The notes: generated by a model not told the origin, from the letters alone. Positions 1-8,776 are shown, numbered from the stretch's first letter. The stretch is DNA of 64,000 nt from Allobaculum mucilyticum (GCF_022701195.1 NZ_CP078089.1:2728001-2792000); one strand, 5' to 3'. Made by a program: numbers and translations.

Positions 1-1
1 C

Positions 2-829
2 GCCGACGCCATCTACCAGAACATTGACTTCATCGATGAATTCAATCCTGGTTACGTACTGATTCTTTCAGGCGACCACATCTACAAAATGAACTACGAC
101 AAGATGCTCGCTGATCACCGCCGTAACGACGCTGACCTTACGGTGGCTGTCCGCCCGGTACCATGGGACGAGGCACCGCGTTTCGGCATCATGAACTGCG
201 ATATGAACAATCGCATTCTCGAGTTCGAAGAAAAACCGAAAGAGCCCAAATCCAATCTGGCATCTATGGGTATCTATATCTTTGACTGGGATCTGCTCCG
301 CTCGATCCTGATCGAAGATGCTAAAAATCCTGAGTCCAGCCACGACTTCGGTAACGACATCATCCCGAGACTTCTCAATGAGAAAAAACGTCTGTTTGCC
401 TATAACTTCAACGGTTACTGGAAAGACGTTGGAACCATTGACTCCCTCTGGGAAGCCAACATGGACCTGATCAACCACAACGATGAGCTCGACCTGGGCG
501 ATCTGCAGTGGAAGATCTACACATCCGACATTCCATCCCTGCCGCAGTATGTATCCCCAACCGGCCGGGTTGAACACTGCTACATCAACCAGGGCGCAGT
601 CATCCGCGGATTCGTTAAGAACAGCGTACTGTTCAACAACGTTAAGATTCAGGAAGGCGCTACGGTTGTTGATTCAGTTCTGATGCCGGGCGTAGTTGTC
701 GAAGAAGGTGCTACTGTCAACCGGGCGATCGTTGCAGATAAAGTCATCATCGGCAAAAACGCTGTCGTCGGCTCAGCTGATTCTGAAAAGATTCTTCTTG
801 TCTCCGAAGACGTGAAAGGAGAGAACTAG
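2..829 (+). CDS. glgC: Glucose-1-phosphate adenylyltransferase, catalytic subunit GlgC (5' end outside window)
   Basis: GlgC makes ADP-glucose from glucose-1-phosphate and ATP, the first committed step of bacterial glycogen synthesis in the cytoplasm. The reading frame is already open at base 2, where the conserved nucleotidyltransferase block [17 protein letters not shown] is readable, so the N-terminal part with the GGxGxRL site lies upstream of the window. The visible part then gives the sugar-binding strand [15 protein letters not shown] and [16 protein letters not shown], followed by a C-terminal left-handed beta-helix with hexapeptide-like repeats (from about codon 185 of the visible part). 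It ends with TAG one base before glgD, and the glgD ribosome binding site AAAGGAGAG lies inside its last codons. This tight spacing indicates one operon glgC-glgD-glgA. Family assignment is secure; only the start is missing. Confidence 0.95.
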   Translation, partial: ADAIYQNIDFIDEFNPGYVLILSGDHIYKMNYDKMLADHRRNDADLTVAVRPVPWDEAPRFGIMNCDMNNRILEFEEKPKEPKSNLASMGIYIFDWDLLRSILIEDAKNPESSHDFGNDIIPRLLNEKKRLFAYNFNGYWKDVGTIDSLWEANMDLINHNDELDLGDLQWKIYTSDIPSLPQYVSPTGRVEHCYINQGAVIRGFVKNSVLFNNVKIQEGATVVDSVLMPGVVVEEGATVNRAIVADKVIIGKNAVVGSADSEKILLVSEDVKGEN

Positions 830-830
830 A

Positions 831-1979
831 ATGGTTAACGCACTTGGTATCGTTTCCTTCACATCCCCGAATATCTACGTTCGCGGAATTGGCAAATATC
901 GTCCTGCAGCTGCCTTCTCTTATGTAGGCCGCTACCGCCTTGTCGATATTCCAATTTCCAACATGACAAACTCCGGTTTGCAGAAAATTCAGGTTTACAC
1001 AAACGGCGATCCGAAAGTTCTGTTCGATCATATCGGAAGCGCCCGCCACTACAACATCAACAACAAGCACGGCCACGTATCGATTATTCCGGTACGCGCT
1101 GACCGTTACTCTCAGGACTATGTCTCCGATCTTGAGGCTTACTACACCAACCTTGACGAAATCAAAGACGATGTAAATGAATATGTCATCATTGCTCCGG
1201 TCAACTGGATCTACAAAGCCAACTTCGCAGACGTTCTCCAGCAGCATATTGATTCGAAAGCAGGCATCTCTGTTCTGATTCACCATGAAGACAATGTCCG
1301 CAACCAGTCTGAATACCTCAACGCTAACATCGTTTTCCGTAAAGAGAACGACAAAGACGCCCTTGAGCGCATTGAGACTTACATCGGACAGCCAGAAGCC
1401 GGCAACGGTTCGAAATTCGATATTTCTCTGGACACCTATATCATGTCCAAAGATAAATTCATCAAAATGGTTGAAGAAGGACATGAATATTCCAAACTGT
1501 ACTGGATGACTGACATGATCAATCACCTTATCTCTCAGGATAAGCTTTCGGTCAACCTGATCAACTACGATCATCCTGTATTCCCGATTCTTGACCTGGC
1601 TACCTACTACCGTTCCAACATGGCCATGCTCAACGAATTCAACATGACATTCTTCAATGACCCGAACTGGCCAATCTATACCCGTACCAACGATTCGCCT
1701 CCGACAATCTACCTTGGTGAAGGATCCGCTTCCGGCGCTTTAATCTCCAACGGATGCGAAATCTCCGGTATGGTTAAAGGCTCCATCCTTGGTCGTGGCG
1801 TTAAAGTCGGCAAAGGCGCTCTGGTTGATGCCTGCGTCGTTCTGCCTGGTGCAGTCATCGGCGACGGTGTTTACCTGACAAACGTTATCGTAGACAAAGA
1901 CGCTCAGATCATCCGCAAGAAAGAGCTGACTGGTTTTGACGATCTGCCAATCTACATTGACAGGAGAGGAATCATCTAA
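831..1979 (+). CDS. glgD: Glucose-1-phosphate adenylyltransferase, GlgD subunit
   Basis: GlgD is the GlgC paralogue found in Bacillota; it associates with GlgC and modulates ADP-glucose synthesis. The 382-residue product starts MVNALGIVSF and has the characteristic altered N-terminus: where GlgC carries the nucleotide loop, this protein has a relaxed YRPAAAFSYVGRYRLVDIP stretch. That is the usual reason GlgD is considered weakly catalytic or regulatory. The C-terminal 90 residues (after STIYLGEGS-like sequence) form a beta-helix with ISNGCEISG, SILGRGVKVG and VVLPGAVIGDG hexapeptide repeats. The ATG follows glgC by one base, with an AAAGGAGAG ribosome binding site, and the stop codon overlaps the glgA start by one base (TAATG). 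Translational coupling in a glycogen operon is therefore very likely. Confidence 0.95.
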   Translation: MVNALGIVSFTSPNIYVRGIGKYRPAAAFSYVGRYRLVDIPISNMTNSGLQKIQVYTNGDPKVLFDHIGSARHYNINNKHGHVSIIPVRADRYSQDYVSDLEAYYTNLDEIKDDVNEYVIIAPVNWIYKANFADVLQQHIDSKAGISVLIHHEDNVRNQSEYLNANIVFRKENDKDALERIETYIGQPEAGNGSKFDISLDTYIMSKDKFIKMVEEGHEYSKLYWMTDMINHLISQDKLSVNLINYDHPVFPILDLATYYRSNMAMLNEFNMTFFNDPNWPIYTRTNDSPPTIYLGEGSASGALISNGCEISGMVKGSILGRGVKVGKGALVDACVVLPGAVIGDGVYLTNVIVDKDAQIIRKKELTGFDDLPIYIDRRGII

Positions 1980-3415
1980 TGGCATCGATCTTAATGTGCG
2001 CTGCCGAAGGCCTTCCTTTCATCAAAACCGGAGGCCTTGCTGACGTAATCGGCTCGCTGCCTCAGGCGCTGGCGGAAATGGGACATGAGGTTAAAGTCGT
2101 TCTTCCTCTGTATAAGAAAATTGCAGAAAAGAACTTCCAGGATCTCACGTTCTGCGCACGCTATACCGTAAACATCAACTACCACGAAGTTCCGGTTTCG
2201 ATCTATTCGCAGACAATCGGAAAAGTCGCTTATTTCTTTGTTCAGCACCAGGGCTACTTTGAACGCGACACGCTGTATGGATACCAGGATGACGGCGAAC
2301 GTTTTGCTTTCTTCCAGAAAGCCATCATCGAAATGCTCAACCAGCTGAACTACTGGCCAAACATCATCCACTGCCATGACTGGCAGACTGGAATGATCCC
2401 CTGCATGGTCAAGGAAACGCATTCTTCGGATTCCCGCTACTCGAACATCAAGTTTGTCTACACGATCCACAACCTGCTGTTCCAGGGCAACTTCGGTCCG
2501 GAAATGACTGACTCCTGCCTGGGTCTGCCGTACTATCTGCTCGACAACGGAAACATCCGTTTCGACGGCGGCATCTCCTTCATGAAGTCCGGCATCCTCT
2601 ATGCAGACAAGATCTCGACCGTATCGCCGACCTATTCCCAGGAAATCCTGACTCCGGAATACGGCGAACATATGGAAGCTGTTCTTAACATGCGCCGCTA
2701 TGACCTGTGGGGCATCGTAAACGGCATCGATATCAACTTCTGGAACCCGAATACCGACCCGGCTCTTCCGCATCACTACAACAAGATCACCATGTCCAAA
2801 GGCAAAGCCGAGGACAAAGCTGCTCTGCAGAAAGAGCTAGGCCTTACGGTTAATCCGAAAGTCATGCTCGTCGGCGTAGTTTCCCGTCTGACTTATCAGA
2901 AGGGCTTCTACCTGATGATGGAAAAGCTTGGCGAACTTGCGGGAGCTCCGATTCAGCTTGCGATTCTGGGAACCGGCGAAAATGCCATCCAGAACGCATT
3001 CCGCGATCTGGAAAACCAGAACAAAGGCAAAGTCTGCTTCTATCAGGGCTACAACGAAGACCTTGCTCACCGTATTTATGCCGGCAGCGACCTCTTCCTG
3101 ATGCCTTCGCTCTTTGAGCCATGCGGACTGAGCCAGCTGTGCTCGCTGCGTTACGGCACTCTGCCTCTCGTTCGCGAGACCGGCGGTCTGAAAGATACCG
3201 TTACTCCGTACAATCAGTACGACAAAACCGGCAACGGCTTCAGCTTCACCAACTACAGCGCGGACGAAATGATGAACACGCTAAACACAGCGATCAATGT
3301 TTATTACAACCGTCCAGAAGACTGGAAGATTCTTCAGATGAATGCCATGAACAAAGATGTTTCCTGGCAGAATTCCGCACTGGTGTACGACCGCCTGTAC
3401 GACATTCTGATGTAA
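1979..3415 (+). CDS. glgA: Glycogen synthase GlgA (ADP-glucose type, GT5)
   Basis: GlgA transfers glucosyl units from ADP-glucose to the non-reducing ends of alpha-1,4-glucan. The 478-residue length is normal for the family. The N-terminal domain shows the ADP-glucose-binding signature KTGGLADVIGSLPQAL (residues about 16-31) and HCHDWQTGM/YTIHNLLFQG. The C-terminal Rossmann domain shows GVVSRLTYQKG and the retaining GT-B signature PSLFEPCGLSQL with RYGTLPLVRETGGL. The start ATG overlaps the glgD stop by one base and is preceded by AGGAGAGG. It is the last gene of the operon, since a strong hairpin follows the stop. A branching enzyme or phosphorylase is not seen in the window and may lie upstream. 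Confidence 0.97.
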   Translation: MASILMCAAEGLPFIKTGGLADVIGSLPQALAEMGHEVKVVLPLYKKIAEKNFQDLTFCARYTVNINYHEVPVSIYSQTIGKVAYFFVQHQGYFERDTLYGYQDDGERFAFFQKAIIEMLNQLNYWPNIIHCHDWQTGMIPCMVKETHSSDSRYSNIKFVYTIHNLLFQGNFGPEMTDSCLGLPYYLLDNGNIRFDGGISFMKSGILYADKISTVSPTYSQEILTPEYGEHMEAVLNMRRYDLWGIVNGIDINFWNPNTDPALPHHYNKITMSKGKAEDKAALQKELGLTVNPKVMLVGVVSRLTYQKGFYLMMEKLGELAGAPIQLAILGTGENAIQNAFRDLENQNKGKVCFYQGYNEDLAHRIYAGSDLFLMPSLFEPCGLSQLCSLRYGTLPLVRETGGLKDTVTPYNQYDKTGNGFSFTNYSADEMMNTLNTAINVYYNRPEDWKILQMNAMNKDVSWQNSALVYDRLYDILM

Positions 3416-3446
3416 TCAGCCCATCCGATCTGAATTGAATAAAACA

Positions 3447-3480
3447 CAATTCCCTCTGACCGATTGTTCAGAGGGAATTG
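3447..3480 (+). terminator. Hairpin after glgA
   Basis: A perfect 13-bp stem (CAATTCCCTCTGA / TCAGAGGGAATTG) with an 8-base loop lies 31 bases after the glgA stop. The U-tract on the plus strand is weak (CTGTATAT), so termination may be partial. On the opposite strand TGTTTTATT follows the stem. Confidence 0.7.
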
Positions 3481-3575
3481 CTGTATATCGAAAGCCTGTG
3501 CAAATTTGCAGCGGTTCACTCTGCAATGCCACAGACGACAAAAAATGAAGAAGAGCACAGATCAGGAGGAAGACC

Positions 3576-4001
3576 ATGAAAATTGCAGTCAGTGCCTGCC
3601 TTCTTGGAGAAAACTGCCGGTATGACGGCAAAAACTGCAGAGACGAAGAACTGCTTCGTTTTCTGGAAGGTCATGAAGTCATTCCAGTCTGTCCTGAATG
3701 CAAAGCCGGACTTCCTACGCCAAGGACTCCGATCGAGCTTGTTGACGGCAAGCCGTTTGACAGAAACGGAACAGACCTCAGTGAGCAGCTCGAGCTGGCG
3801 GTCGACCAGACCGTAAGCGCTTTGAAAGAGCAGGGATGTGAACTGGCGATCCTGATGGAACGCTCCCCAACGTGCGGTGTCAGCACAATCTATGACGGGA
3901 CGTTCACTTCGAAACTGATTGACGGACAGGGGCTTCTTGCCCATAAGCTTTGCGAAGCGAACATACCAGTCATGTCTAAAAAATCACTTCACAGTTGTTA
4001 A
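3576..4001 (+). CDS. DUF523 family protein
   Basis: A 141-residue protein of the DUF523 family (YbbK-like), whose biochemical role is not established. The typical features are all visible: an N-terminal MKIAVSACLLGENCRYDGK with the paired cysteines, VIPVCPECKAGLPTPRTPIE in the middle, and CELAILMERSPTCG plus YDGTF in the second half. Conserved cysteines (CLLGxxCRYDG, CPE, SPTCG) suggest metal or Fe-S/thiol chemistry, but this is inference. A good AGGAGGA ribosome binding site sits about 6 bases before the ATG. It is preceded by the glgA hairpin and followed 53 bases later by ptsH with its own ribosome binding site, so it may be a single gene or share a transcript with ptsH. Confidence 0.88.
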   Translation: MKIAVSACLLGENCRYDGKNCRDEELLRFLEGHEVIPVCPECKAGLPTPRTPIELVDGKPFDRNGTDLSEQLELAVDQTVSALKEQGCELAILMERSPTCGVSTIYDGTFTSKLIDGQGLLAHKLCEANIPVMSKKSLHSC

Positions 4002-4054
4002 AAGTATTTGATTGCTTTAAAATTGTCGATGTAAGGATTCAGGAGGAATCAATC

Positions 4055-4321
4055 ATGAAACAAGCTACAGTTAAGGTTATTGATCCAGTAGGACTTCACG
4101 CTCGTCCTGCTACAGTTGCAGTAAACGCTGCAAGCGAATGCAAATCTGACATCAGCGTCGCTTTCAAAGGCCGCGAAATGAACATGAAATCCATCATGGG
4201 TGTTATGTCTCTCGGTATCCCGACACAGGCTGAAATCGTTATTTCCGCTTCCGGTGAAGACGAAGACCAGGCGATCGACAAAATCGTCAACGCACTGCGC
4301 GCTCAGAAAGTCATCGAATAA
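4055..4321 (+). CDS. ptsH: Phosphocarrier protein HPr
   Basis: HPr is the 88-residue soluble phosphocarrier of the sugar phosphotransferase system. It receives phosphate from enzyme I on His15, and in Bacillota it is also phosphorylated by HPr kinase on Ser46 to become the CcpA corepressor. Both sites are visible: GLHARPA with the histidine at position 15, and NMKSIMGVMSLGI with the serine at position 46. The ATG at 4055 is chosen over the longer upstream in-frame ATG at 3995 because AGGAGGA precedes it by 7 bases and it yields the exact family length. No ptsI follows; instead there is a strong terminator and then an IS element. Several cre-like operators elsewhere in the window fit an HPr-Ser-P/CcpA circuit. 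Confidence 0.97.
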   Translation: MKQATVKVIDPVGLHARPATVAVNAASECKSDISVAFKGREMNMKSIMGVMSLGIPTQAEIVISASGEDEDQAIDKIVNALRAQKVIE

Positions 4322-4377
4322 TCGGACAATACAAAAAGAGCTGCCAAATAACCAATTACAATTGAGCTGAATATTTT

Positions 4378-4424
4378 ATGGTTTTGAAACTTCAGGCACT
4401 GAGGTTTCAAAACCATATTTTTTT
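4378..4424 (+). terminator. Rho-independent terminator after ptsH
   Basis: An 18-base stem arm (ATGGTTTTGAAACTTCAG) pairs with CTGAGGTTTCAAAACCAT across a 3-base loop, with one mismatched position, and is followed by ATTTTTTTA. The downstream IS element starts only 14 bases past the T-run. Confidence 0.93.
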
Positions 4425-4428
4425 ATAT

Positions 4429-4438
4429 CCTGGTCTCT
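4429..4438. repeat. 10-bp target-site duplication, left copy
   Basis: CCTGGTCTCT directly abuts the left inverted repeat of the IS4-family element; an identical copy abuts the right end at 6089-6098. Confidence 0.95.
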
Positions 4439-4529
4439 CAATGTCATTAAGTTAAGGAGGGATAAAAATCGTATACCCTGTTCATGAGCGTTGTCATTTC
4501 TTATATTTTGCGTCTCAGGCATGACGAAA

Positions 4530-4563
4530 AGGATGATTTTCTACCTGTTGAAAAAATCATCCT
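4530..4563 (-). terminator. Hairpin downstream of IS4-family transposase
   Basis: An 11-bp stem AGGATGATTTT / AAAATCATCCT with a 12-base loop lies just past the transposase stop on the minus strand. A clear T-run is absent on the minus side, so strength is uncertain. Confidence 0.6.
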
Positions 4564-4588
4564 GATGACTTTTCGGTTTTCAAATCTG

Positions 4589-5899
4589 TCACTTCTTCTT
4601 TCTGGTATCAGCTCTTCCTTCTCTGATCGGAGATATCCTGGCCAGAAGAAGATCTTCCAGTGTACTCAAGCTGATTCTGGCTTTTTTGAACAGCCACTGT
4701 TGAATCGTTTTGATGATGAATCCGAAATCTGCCTTCTGCTTGTGCTTTTTGGCCTGAGCGATGCGCTTCTGGTGCTGACGAGATCTTTCTACCTTGTTGC
4801 GCAAACGGGAACAAAGATTGTAGAGAGTCATTTTGGCATAGATCTCTGCCTGGACCAGATCAAGCTTCCTTGAATGAGTCCATTCAAGATCGGTGTTTCG
4901 TTTCAGTCCCCTGAAGCCGACTTCAACCTGCCAGCGCAGACGGTAGATCTGCTTGATGTCCTCGGTCCCAAACTCAGCTTCCGACAGATTGGTGCAGACG
5001 GTAATGAATGATTCATTCCCTTCGCAGGCAGCTTTGAACCTCACAACCCTGATATTTAAAGGGAGTTCAGTCGTTTGACCGTCAAATTCAGGCTGCTTCC
5101 TGTACGAAGAGATGTACTTATAGACATCCCAATGGTCTTTGACATGCCTGTTGTTTTTACTGGTCAGAATCACATTGAAAGGAATGTCATACTCTTCTGA
5201 CTCGGGAGTCTTATAGTACTTGAGAATGCTTGTAGATGATGTCTCGTCTTTGATACGTATGACAAAAGGGACATGTTCCTTCTGCAGGCGATAGAAAGAC
5301 ATAAGAGCTTCGTATCCCCGATCAGCGATGAAGATGGCTTTCTGAAATGAAGAACGCTGAGCGAGTTCAAGAAGAGCTGAATCTTCATTCTTCTCAGAGC
5401 CGGGTTGAAGCAGCGCGTCAGTAAAGACGGAGTTGAGGGCGTCGAATTCGGCATTCAAATGAACAAAGTGCCTCTTCTTGCCTTTTTTAGAAGCGCCATA
5501 GGTGATGTCATTGTCCTGTTCAGGAAGAACTTGAATCTCGCTTCCATCTACAGCGAGGAGGCGATAACCCTTGAAGGTTTTAACATCAGAGCTGGAAGTT
5601 GCCTTGTTAAACCGATTGAAGACGTTTTTATAAAGTGAAGAGTTGATTTTGGAACGGGCCTGAGACACAGCAGAGGCTGAAACAGATGATCCGCCCTTAA
5701 ACAGGATCCAGGGAAAGGAAGCAGCGAGGGATTCCTCTGTCAGCTGAAACGGAAGAAGGACAAGCTCATGCAGGTCAATCTGCCGCTTACGGGTGAAGGC
5801 GGACTGAGAAGTAAAATTGGCAGGGTTCGCCGTTTCTGAGCTGATGATATTGAGGAAGGTGTTTCTGAAGAAAGAACATTCTTTGGCGATAGCAGTCAT
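4589..5899 (-). CDS. IS4 family transposase
   Basis: A 436-residue DDE transposase that would cut and rejoin the 18-bp ends of the surrounding element. Visible family features are a helical N-terminal region (about 1-90), LLAVDGSEI with the first catalytic aspartate, AIFIADRGYEALMSFYRL with the second aspartate, and the IS4 YREK-type block IYRLRWQVEVGFRGLKRNTDLE with the catalytic glutamate, followed by RKLDLVQAEIYAKMTLYNL. The C-terminus is rich in basic residues. The ATG at 5899 is preceded on the minus strand by AAAGGAG, and a small hairpin (5928-5944, CGGCTGC/GCAGCCG) sits just upstream in the leader. The frame is uninterrupted, so the enzyme is probably active. Confidence 0.95.
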   Translation of the reverse strand: MTAIAKECSFFRNTFLNIISSETANPANFTSQSAFTRKRQIDLHELVLLPFQLTEESLAASFPWILFKGGSSVSASAVSQARSKINSSLYKNVFNRFNKATSSSDVKTFKGYRLLAVDGSEIQVLPEQDNDITYGASKKGKKRHFVHLNAEFDALNSVFTDALLQPGSEKNEDSALLELAQRSSFQKAIFIADRGYEALMSFYRLQKEHVPFVIRIKDETSSTSILKYYKTPESEEYDIPFNVILTSKNNRHVKDHWDVYKYISSYRKQPEFDGQTTELPLNIRVVRFKAACEGNESFITVCTNLSEAEFGTEDIKQIYRLRWQVEVGFRGLKRNTDLEWTHSRKLDLVQAEIYAKMTLYNLCSRLRNKVERSRQHQKRIAQAKKHKQKADFGFIIKTIQQWLFKKARISLSTLEDLLLARISPIREGRADTRKKK

Positions 5900-6030
5900 A
5901 GGGAAAACTCCTTTAAGTTCTCCCCATCGGCTGCGAAGCAGCCGCGCGGCGGCAGAAATTTGTCAATAGATTTTTAGAAAAAAGTGAAAAAACTCGAATC
6001 ATTCGAGATTTGACTTGAAGAGTAGAAAAA

Positions 6031-6063
6031 AGACCACATCACTGCTTAACGCTGATGTGGTCT
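6031..6063 (-). terminator. Inward-facing terminator inside the IS, upstream of its transposase
   Basis: A perfect 11-bp stem (AGACCACATCA / TGATGTGGTCT) is followed on the minus strand by TTTTTCTACT. It lies between the right inverted repeat and the transposase start and is oriented to stop transcripts that enter the element from the right flank. Confidence 0.85.
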
Positions 6064-6088
6064 GAGAAATCTTAACTTAATGACATTG

Positions 6089-6098
6089 CCTGGTCTCT
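6089..6098. repeat. 10-bp target-site duplication, right copy
   Basis: CCTGGTCTCT, identical to 4429-4438, directly outside the right inverted repeat of the IS4-family element. Confidence 0.95.
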
Positions 6099-6122
6099 AT
6101 ATGAGATCCGATATGAGATCCG
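6099..6122. repeat. 12-bp tandem duplication
   Basis: ATATGAGATCCG occurs twice in perfect tandem right after the IS target duplication. The rest of 6123-6197 shows no gene or structure I can support. Confidence 0.85.
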
Positions 6123-6197
6123 AGATCTGCTAGCTCAGGGCAGAGCGACTTCTGTTCAGGAAAGGTCTGTCTGTTCAGATACCGGCGAGAAGGGATG

Positions 6198-6232
6198 AAA
6201 AAGGCTCTATCTGACGAAGGCCAGAAAGAGCC
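6198..6232 (-). terminator. Terminator for the LysR gene
   Basis: Read on the minus strand: GGCTCT, a T:T mismatch, TCTG, an 8-base loop, CAGA, AGAGCC, then TTTTT. It lies about 100 bases past the LysR stop. Confidence 0.75.
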
Positions 6233-6328
6233 GGCCCGGACGGAGTCTGAAAGAAACAGTTAAGAGTCAATCTGCCAGAAAAGCTGCAGACTGCTATCGA
6301 CGTCCAGGCCGCAAAACAGAATACATGA

Positions 6329-7222
6329 TCATCCTGCAGACTGAAGAATCATCTGCTCAAGTTCTTTTCCAGCAAGACTGAGAGGAAAGTCTCTGTTTTT
6401 AGCCAGAAAGATCGAACGGACTGGGATCGGATCTTTTAAAGGCAGACGATTTACACCGCTGCTTTCTGCAGAATCATCAAGAAAGTCAGAGGGAACAAAG
6501 CCGATCCCCAGATTACTGCGAACCATAGGCAGAATCTGATCCGAAGTTGCTGCCTCCAAGTCGGGACAGAGTTCCAGACCATATGAAGCAAAAAGATCTT
6601 CATAGAACCGGCGAGTTGCCGTCTGTGAGTTGAGGGCAATCAGCGGAAAGTGACAGAGATCAGAAAAGCTGAGCGGGGAAGAGATCTGTTCAAGGAAAGC
6701 CTGCCCGCAGACAGCACATTCCTGAACATCTCGCAGGCGGATGACTTCCGTTTTTGAAGAATGGGTCGATGGAGTTGTTACAACGGCCAGATCCGCGAAC
6801 CCGTTTTCCAAAGCTTCAAGTGCCTGAGGAGTGGAGTGGTTGGAAATGCGGATCTGAATCTTGGGATAAGTAGACCGGAACTGCTTAAGGACCGGAAGCA
6901 GAAGACAGCGAAGAGCGACTTCGCTGACCGCAATTGAGACAACGCCAGTCTGAATGCTTCGCATCTGGCGGACTTCCTGCTCGCCCGTTTCGATATGTTC
7001 GACTGCTATCCGGACATGAGCGAAGAGTGCTTCGCCTTCAGGTGTAAGCTTTACGCCTTTATGAGAGCGCATAAATAATTCGCATCCAAGACTGTGCTCC
7101 AGAGATTTGATAACACGGGAGACATTTGGCTGATTGCTCATCAGAAATTCCGCTGCTTTGGTTACACTTTGAAACTTTGCTGTGTAATAAAAAACTCGAT
7201 AATAGTCATAAGAAATATTCAT
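6329..7222 (-). CDS. LysR family transcriptional regulator
   Basis: A LysR-type activator/repressor. The N-terminal winged helix-turn-helix is clear: YYRVFYYTAKFQSVTKAAEFL, then QPNVSRVIKSLEHSLGCELF and KGVKLTPEGEALF (about residues 4-62). The rest is the substrate-binding domain, with IAVSEVALRCLLLPVLKQF and a late LGIGFVPSDFL segment. The open frame extends to 7261, but the ATG at 7222 gives the usual start just before the DNA-binding helix and a length of 297, normal for the family. The extra 13 residues would also overlap the palindromic operator at 7233-7261. The gene is divergent from a MATE efflux gene, the classic arrangement in which the regulator controls its neighbour. The inducer is unknown. 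Confidence 0.93.
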   Translation of the reverse strand: MNISYDYYRVFYYTAKFQSVTKAAEFLMSNQPNVSRVIKSLEHSLGCELFMRSHKGVKLTPEGEALFAHVRIAVEHIETGEQEVRQMRSIQTGVVSIAVSEVALRCLLLPVLKQFRSTYPKIQIRISNHSTPQALEALENGFADLAVVTTPSTHSSKTEVIRLRDVQECAVCGQAFLEQISSPLSFSDLCHFPLIALNSQTATRRFYEDLFASYGLELCPDLEAATSDQILPMVRSNLGIGFVPSDFLDDSAESSGVNRLPLKDPIPVRSIFLAKNRDFPLSLAGKELEQMILQSAG

Positions 7223-7232
7223 GTTCCACACC

Positions 7233-7261
7233 ATATCAAATATGTATCGAATTGATATCAA
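7233..7261. promoter_or_regulatory. Palindromic operator between LysR and MATE genes
   Basis: ATATCAA (7233-7239) and TTGATAT (7252-7258) form an inverted repeat with a 12-base spacer, and TTGATATCAA (7252-7261) is itself a perfect palindrome. Position in an AT-rich divergent intergenic region, just upstream of the likely LysR start, fits a LysR-type T-N11-A binding site; this is inference. Confidence 0.5.
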
Positions 7262-7348
7262 TTATACATTTTACATATAGCCTTCTCTGACGATAATGAA
7301 TAACGGTTTGAAATAAGTCTTGAACATATCGATCAGAAAGGGGACTTT

Positions 7349-8776
7349 ATGAATAAAGACCTGACTGTCGGAAAGCCTTCAAAGGTTCTCTGGCAATTCT
7401 GCCTTCCACTGTTTGGAAGCATCATTTTTCAGCAGCTCTACAACATTGCGGACAGCTTTGTCGCCGGACGCTTTATCAGTGAAAATGCGCTGGCTGCTGT
7501 CGGTAACAGTTTTGAAATCACGCTCATCTTCATTGCATTTGCGTTTGGCTGCAACATCGGCTGCTCGGTTGTCGTCTCCCGTCTTTTTGGCGCGAAGCAG
7601 TACCGGGATCTGAAAACCGCAGTCACAACAACGATTATTGCGAGCGGTGTCGTCTGCATTCTGCTGATGGCGGTTGGTTTTGCGTTCAGCCGCAATCTTC
7701 TTGAGCTGATCAATACACCGGAAAACGTCATGGCAGATTCGATGCTCTATCTGCAGATCTATTGCCTGAGTCTGCCCTTTGTCTTCTACTACAATGTTGC
7801 GACAGGTATCTTCTCAGCAATGGGCGACTCAAGGACTCCGTTCCTGTTTCTGGCTGCCTCTTCCTTGTCTAACATCGCAGCCGATATCTTCTTTGTAACG
7901 GTTCTGAATATGGGTGTTGCCGGTGTAGCCTGGGCAACACTGATCTGTCAGGGCGTAAGCTGCGTTCTCGCCGTCTCCTATGTCCTCAGACGGCTCAGAA
8001 CAATCCCGACCTATTCAAAAGCACCGCTGTTTTCATGGAGACTGCTCAGTCAGATCTCAGTCATCGCAATTCCAAGCATTCTGCAGCAGAGCTTTATTTC
8101 GGTTGGCAACATTGTGATCCAGGGAGCGATTAACTCGTTTGGATCCAGTGTCATGGCCGGCTATTCGGCTTCGATCAAGCTCAATAACCTGGTCATTACG
8201 TCTCTGACCACACTGGCTAATGGAGTATCCAACTATACAGCGCAGAACATCGGTGCCGATAAGCTTAACCGTGTCAAAGCCGGATTCAATGCCGGACTGC
8301 GGATGGTCTGGAGCATTGTTACGCCTCTGTTTCTGCTGTACTTCTTTGCAGGAAGCTGGTTGCTTCTGATCTTCCTTCAGCATCCAAATGGAGAAGCTAT
8401 GCAGACCGGACTTGAAATTCTGCGGATCCTCTCTCCGTTCTACTTTGTCGTATCCGCAAAACTGATTGCGGATGGTATTCTGCGCGGTGCCGGCATGATG
8501 GGAAAATTCATGGTTTCGACCTTCATTGACCTGATCCTGCGTGTTTCACTGGCACTGATCCTCTGCCAGACAGCTCTTGGTTCTACCGGAATCTGGCTGG
8601 CATGGCCGGTCGGCTGGGGCGTTTCGACCGTTCTTTCTCTGCTGTTCTACCGTACCGGTGTCTGGTTAAAAAAAGACGGAAGCAGGGAAGTTGAAAACGA
8701 GGGAGAAGAAATTCTTGAAGAAAACGAACTGCTTGCCGAAGCGGAAGAACACGAACTCGAAGAGCAGGCAGCCTGA
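7349..8776 (+). CDS. MATE family multidrug efflux transporter
   Basis: A 475-residue integral membrane exporter of the multidrug and toxic compound extrusion family (DinF/NorM type), which pumps cationic drugs or metabolites out using a Na+ or H+ gradient. About 12 membrane spans are readable in two homologous halves. The first half starts PSKVLWQFCLPLFGSIIFQQLYNIADSFVAG, with the typical ALAAVGNSFEITLIFIAFAFGCNIGCSVVVSRLFGA; the second starts SVIAIPSILQQSFISVGNIVIQG. The C-terminus is an unusual acidic cytoplasmic tail rich in Glu (last about 30 residues). AAGGGG precedes the ATG by about 7 bases. The LysR gene next door probably regulates it. The substrate cannot be read from sequence. Confidence 0.93.
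   Translation: MNKDLTVGKPSKVLWQFCLPLFGSIIFQQLYNIADSFVAGRFISENALAAVGNSFEITLIFIAFAFGCNIGCSVVVSRLFGAKQYRDLKTAVTTTIIASGVVCILLMAVGFAFSRNLLELINTPENVMADSMLYLQIYCLSLPFVFYYNVATGIFSAMGDSRTPFLFLAASSLSNIAADIFFVTVLNMGVAGVAWATLICQGVSCVLAVSYVLRRLRTIPTYSKAPLFSWRLLSQISVIAIPSILQQSFISVGNIVIQGAINSFGSSVMAGYSASIKLNNLVITSLTTLANGVSNYTAQNIGADKLNRVKAGFNAGLRMVWSIVTPLFLLYFFAGSWLLLIFLQHPNGEAMQTGLEILRILSPFYFVVSAKLIADGILRGAGMMGKFMVSTFIDLILRVSLALILCQTALGSTGIWLAWPVGWGVSTVLSLLFYRTGVWLKKDGSREVENEGEEILEENELLAEAEEHELEEQAA

Larger units (their letters stand above)
4439..6088 (-). mobile_element. Complete IS4-family insertion sequence (1,650 bp)
   Basis: The ends are defined by perfect 18-bp terminal inverted repeats, CAATGTCATTAAGTTAAG at 4439-4456 and its complement at 6071-6088. 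Outside both ends is the identical 10-bp sequence CCTGGTCTCT, a target duplication of the length usual for IS4-type elements. The element carries one intact transposase gene on the minus strand, a terminator after that gene (4530-4563) and a second terminator between the right end and the gene (6031-6063) that would block transcription entering from outside. Perfect repeats, intact gene and an undecayed duplication suggest a recent insertion. It landed 14 bases downstream of the ptsH terminator, so it disrupts no gene. Confidence 0.95.
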
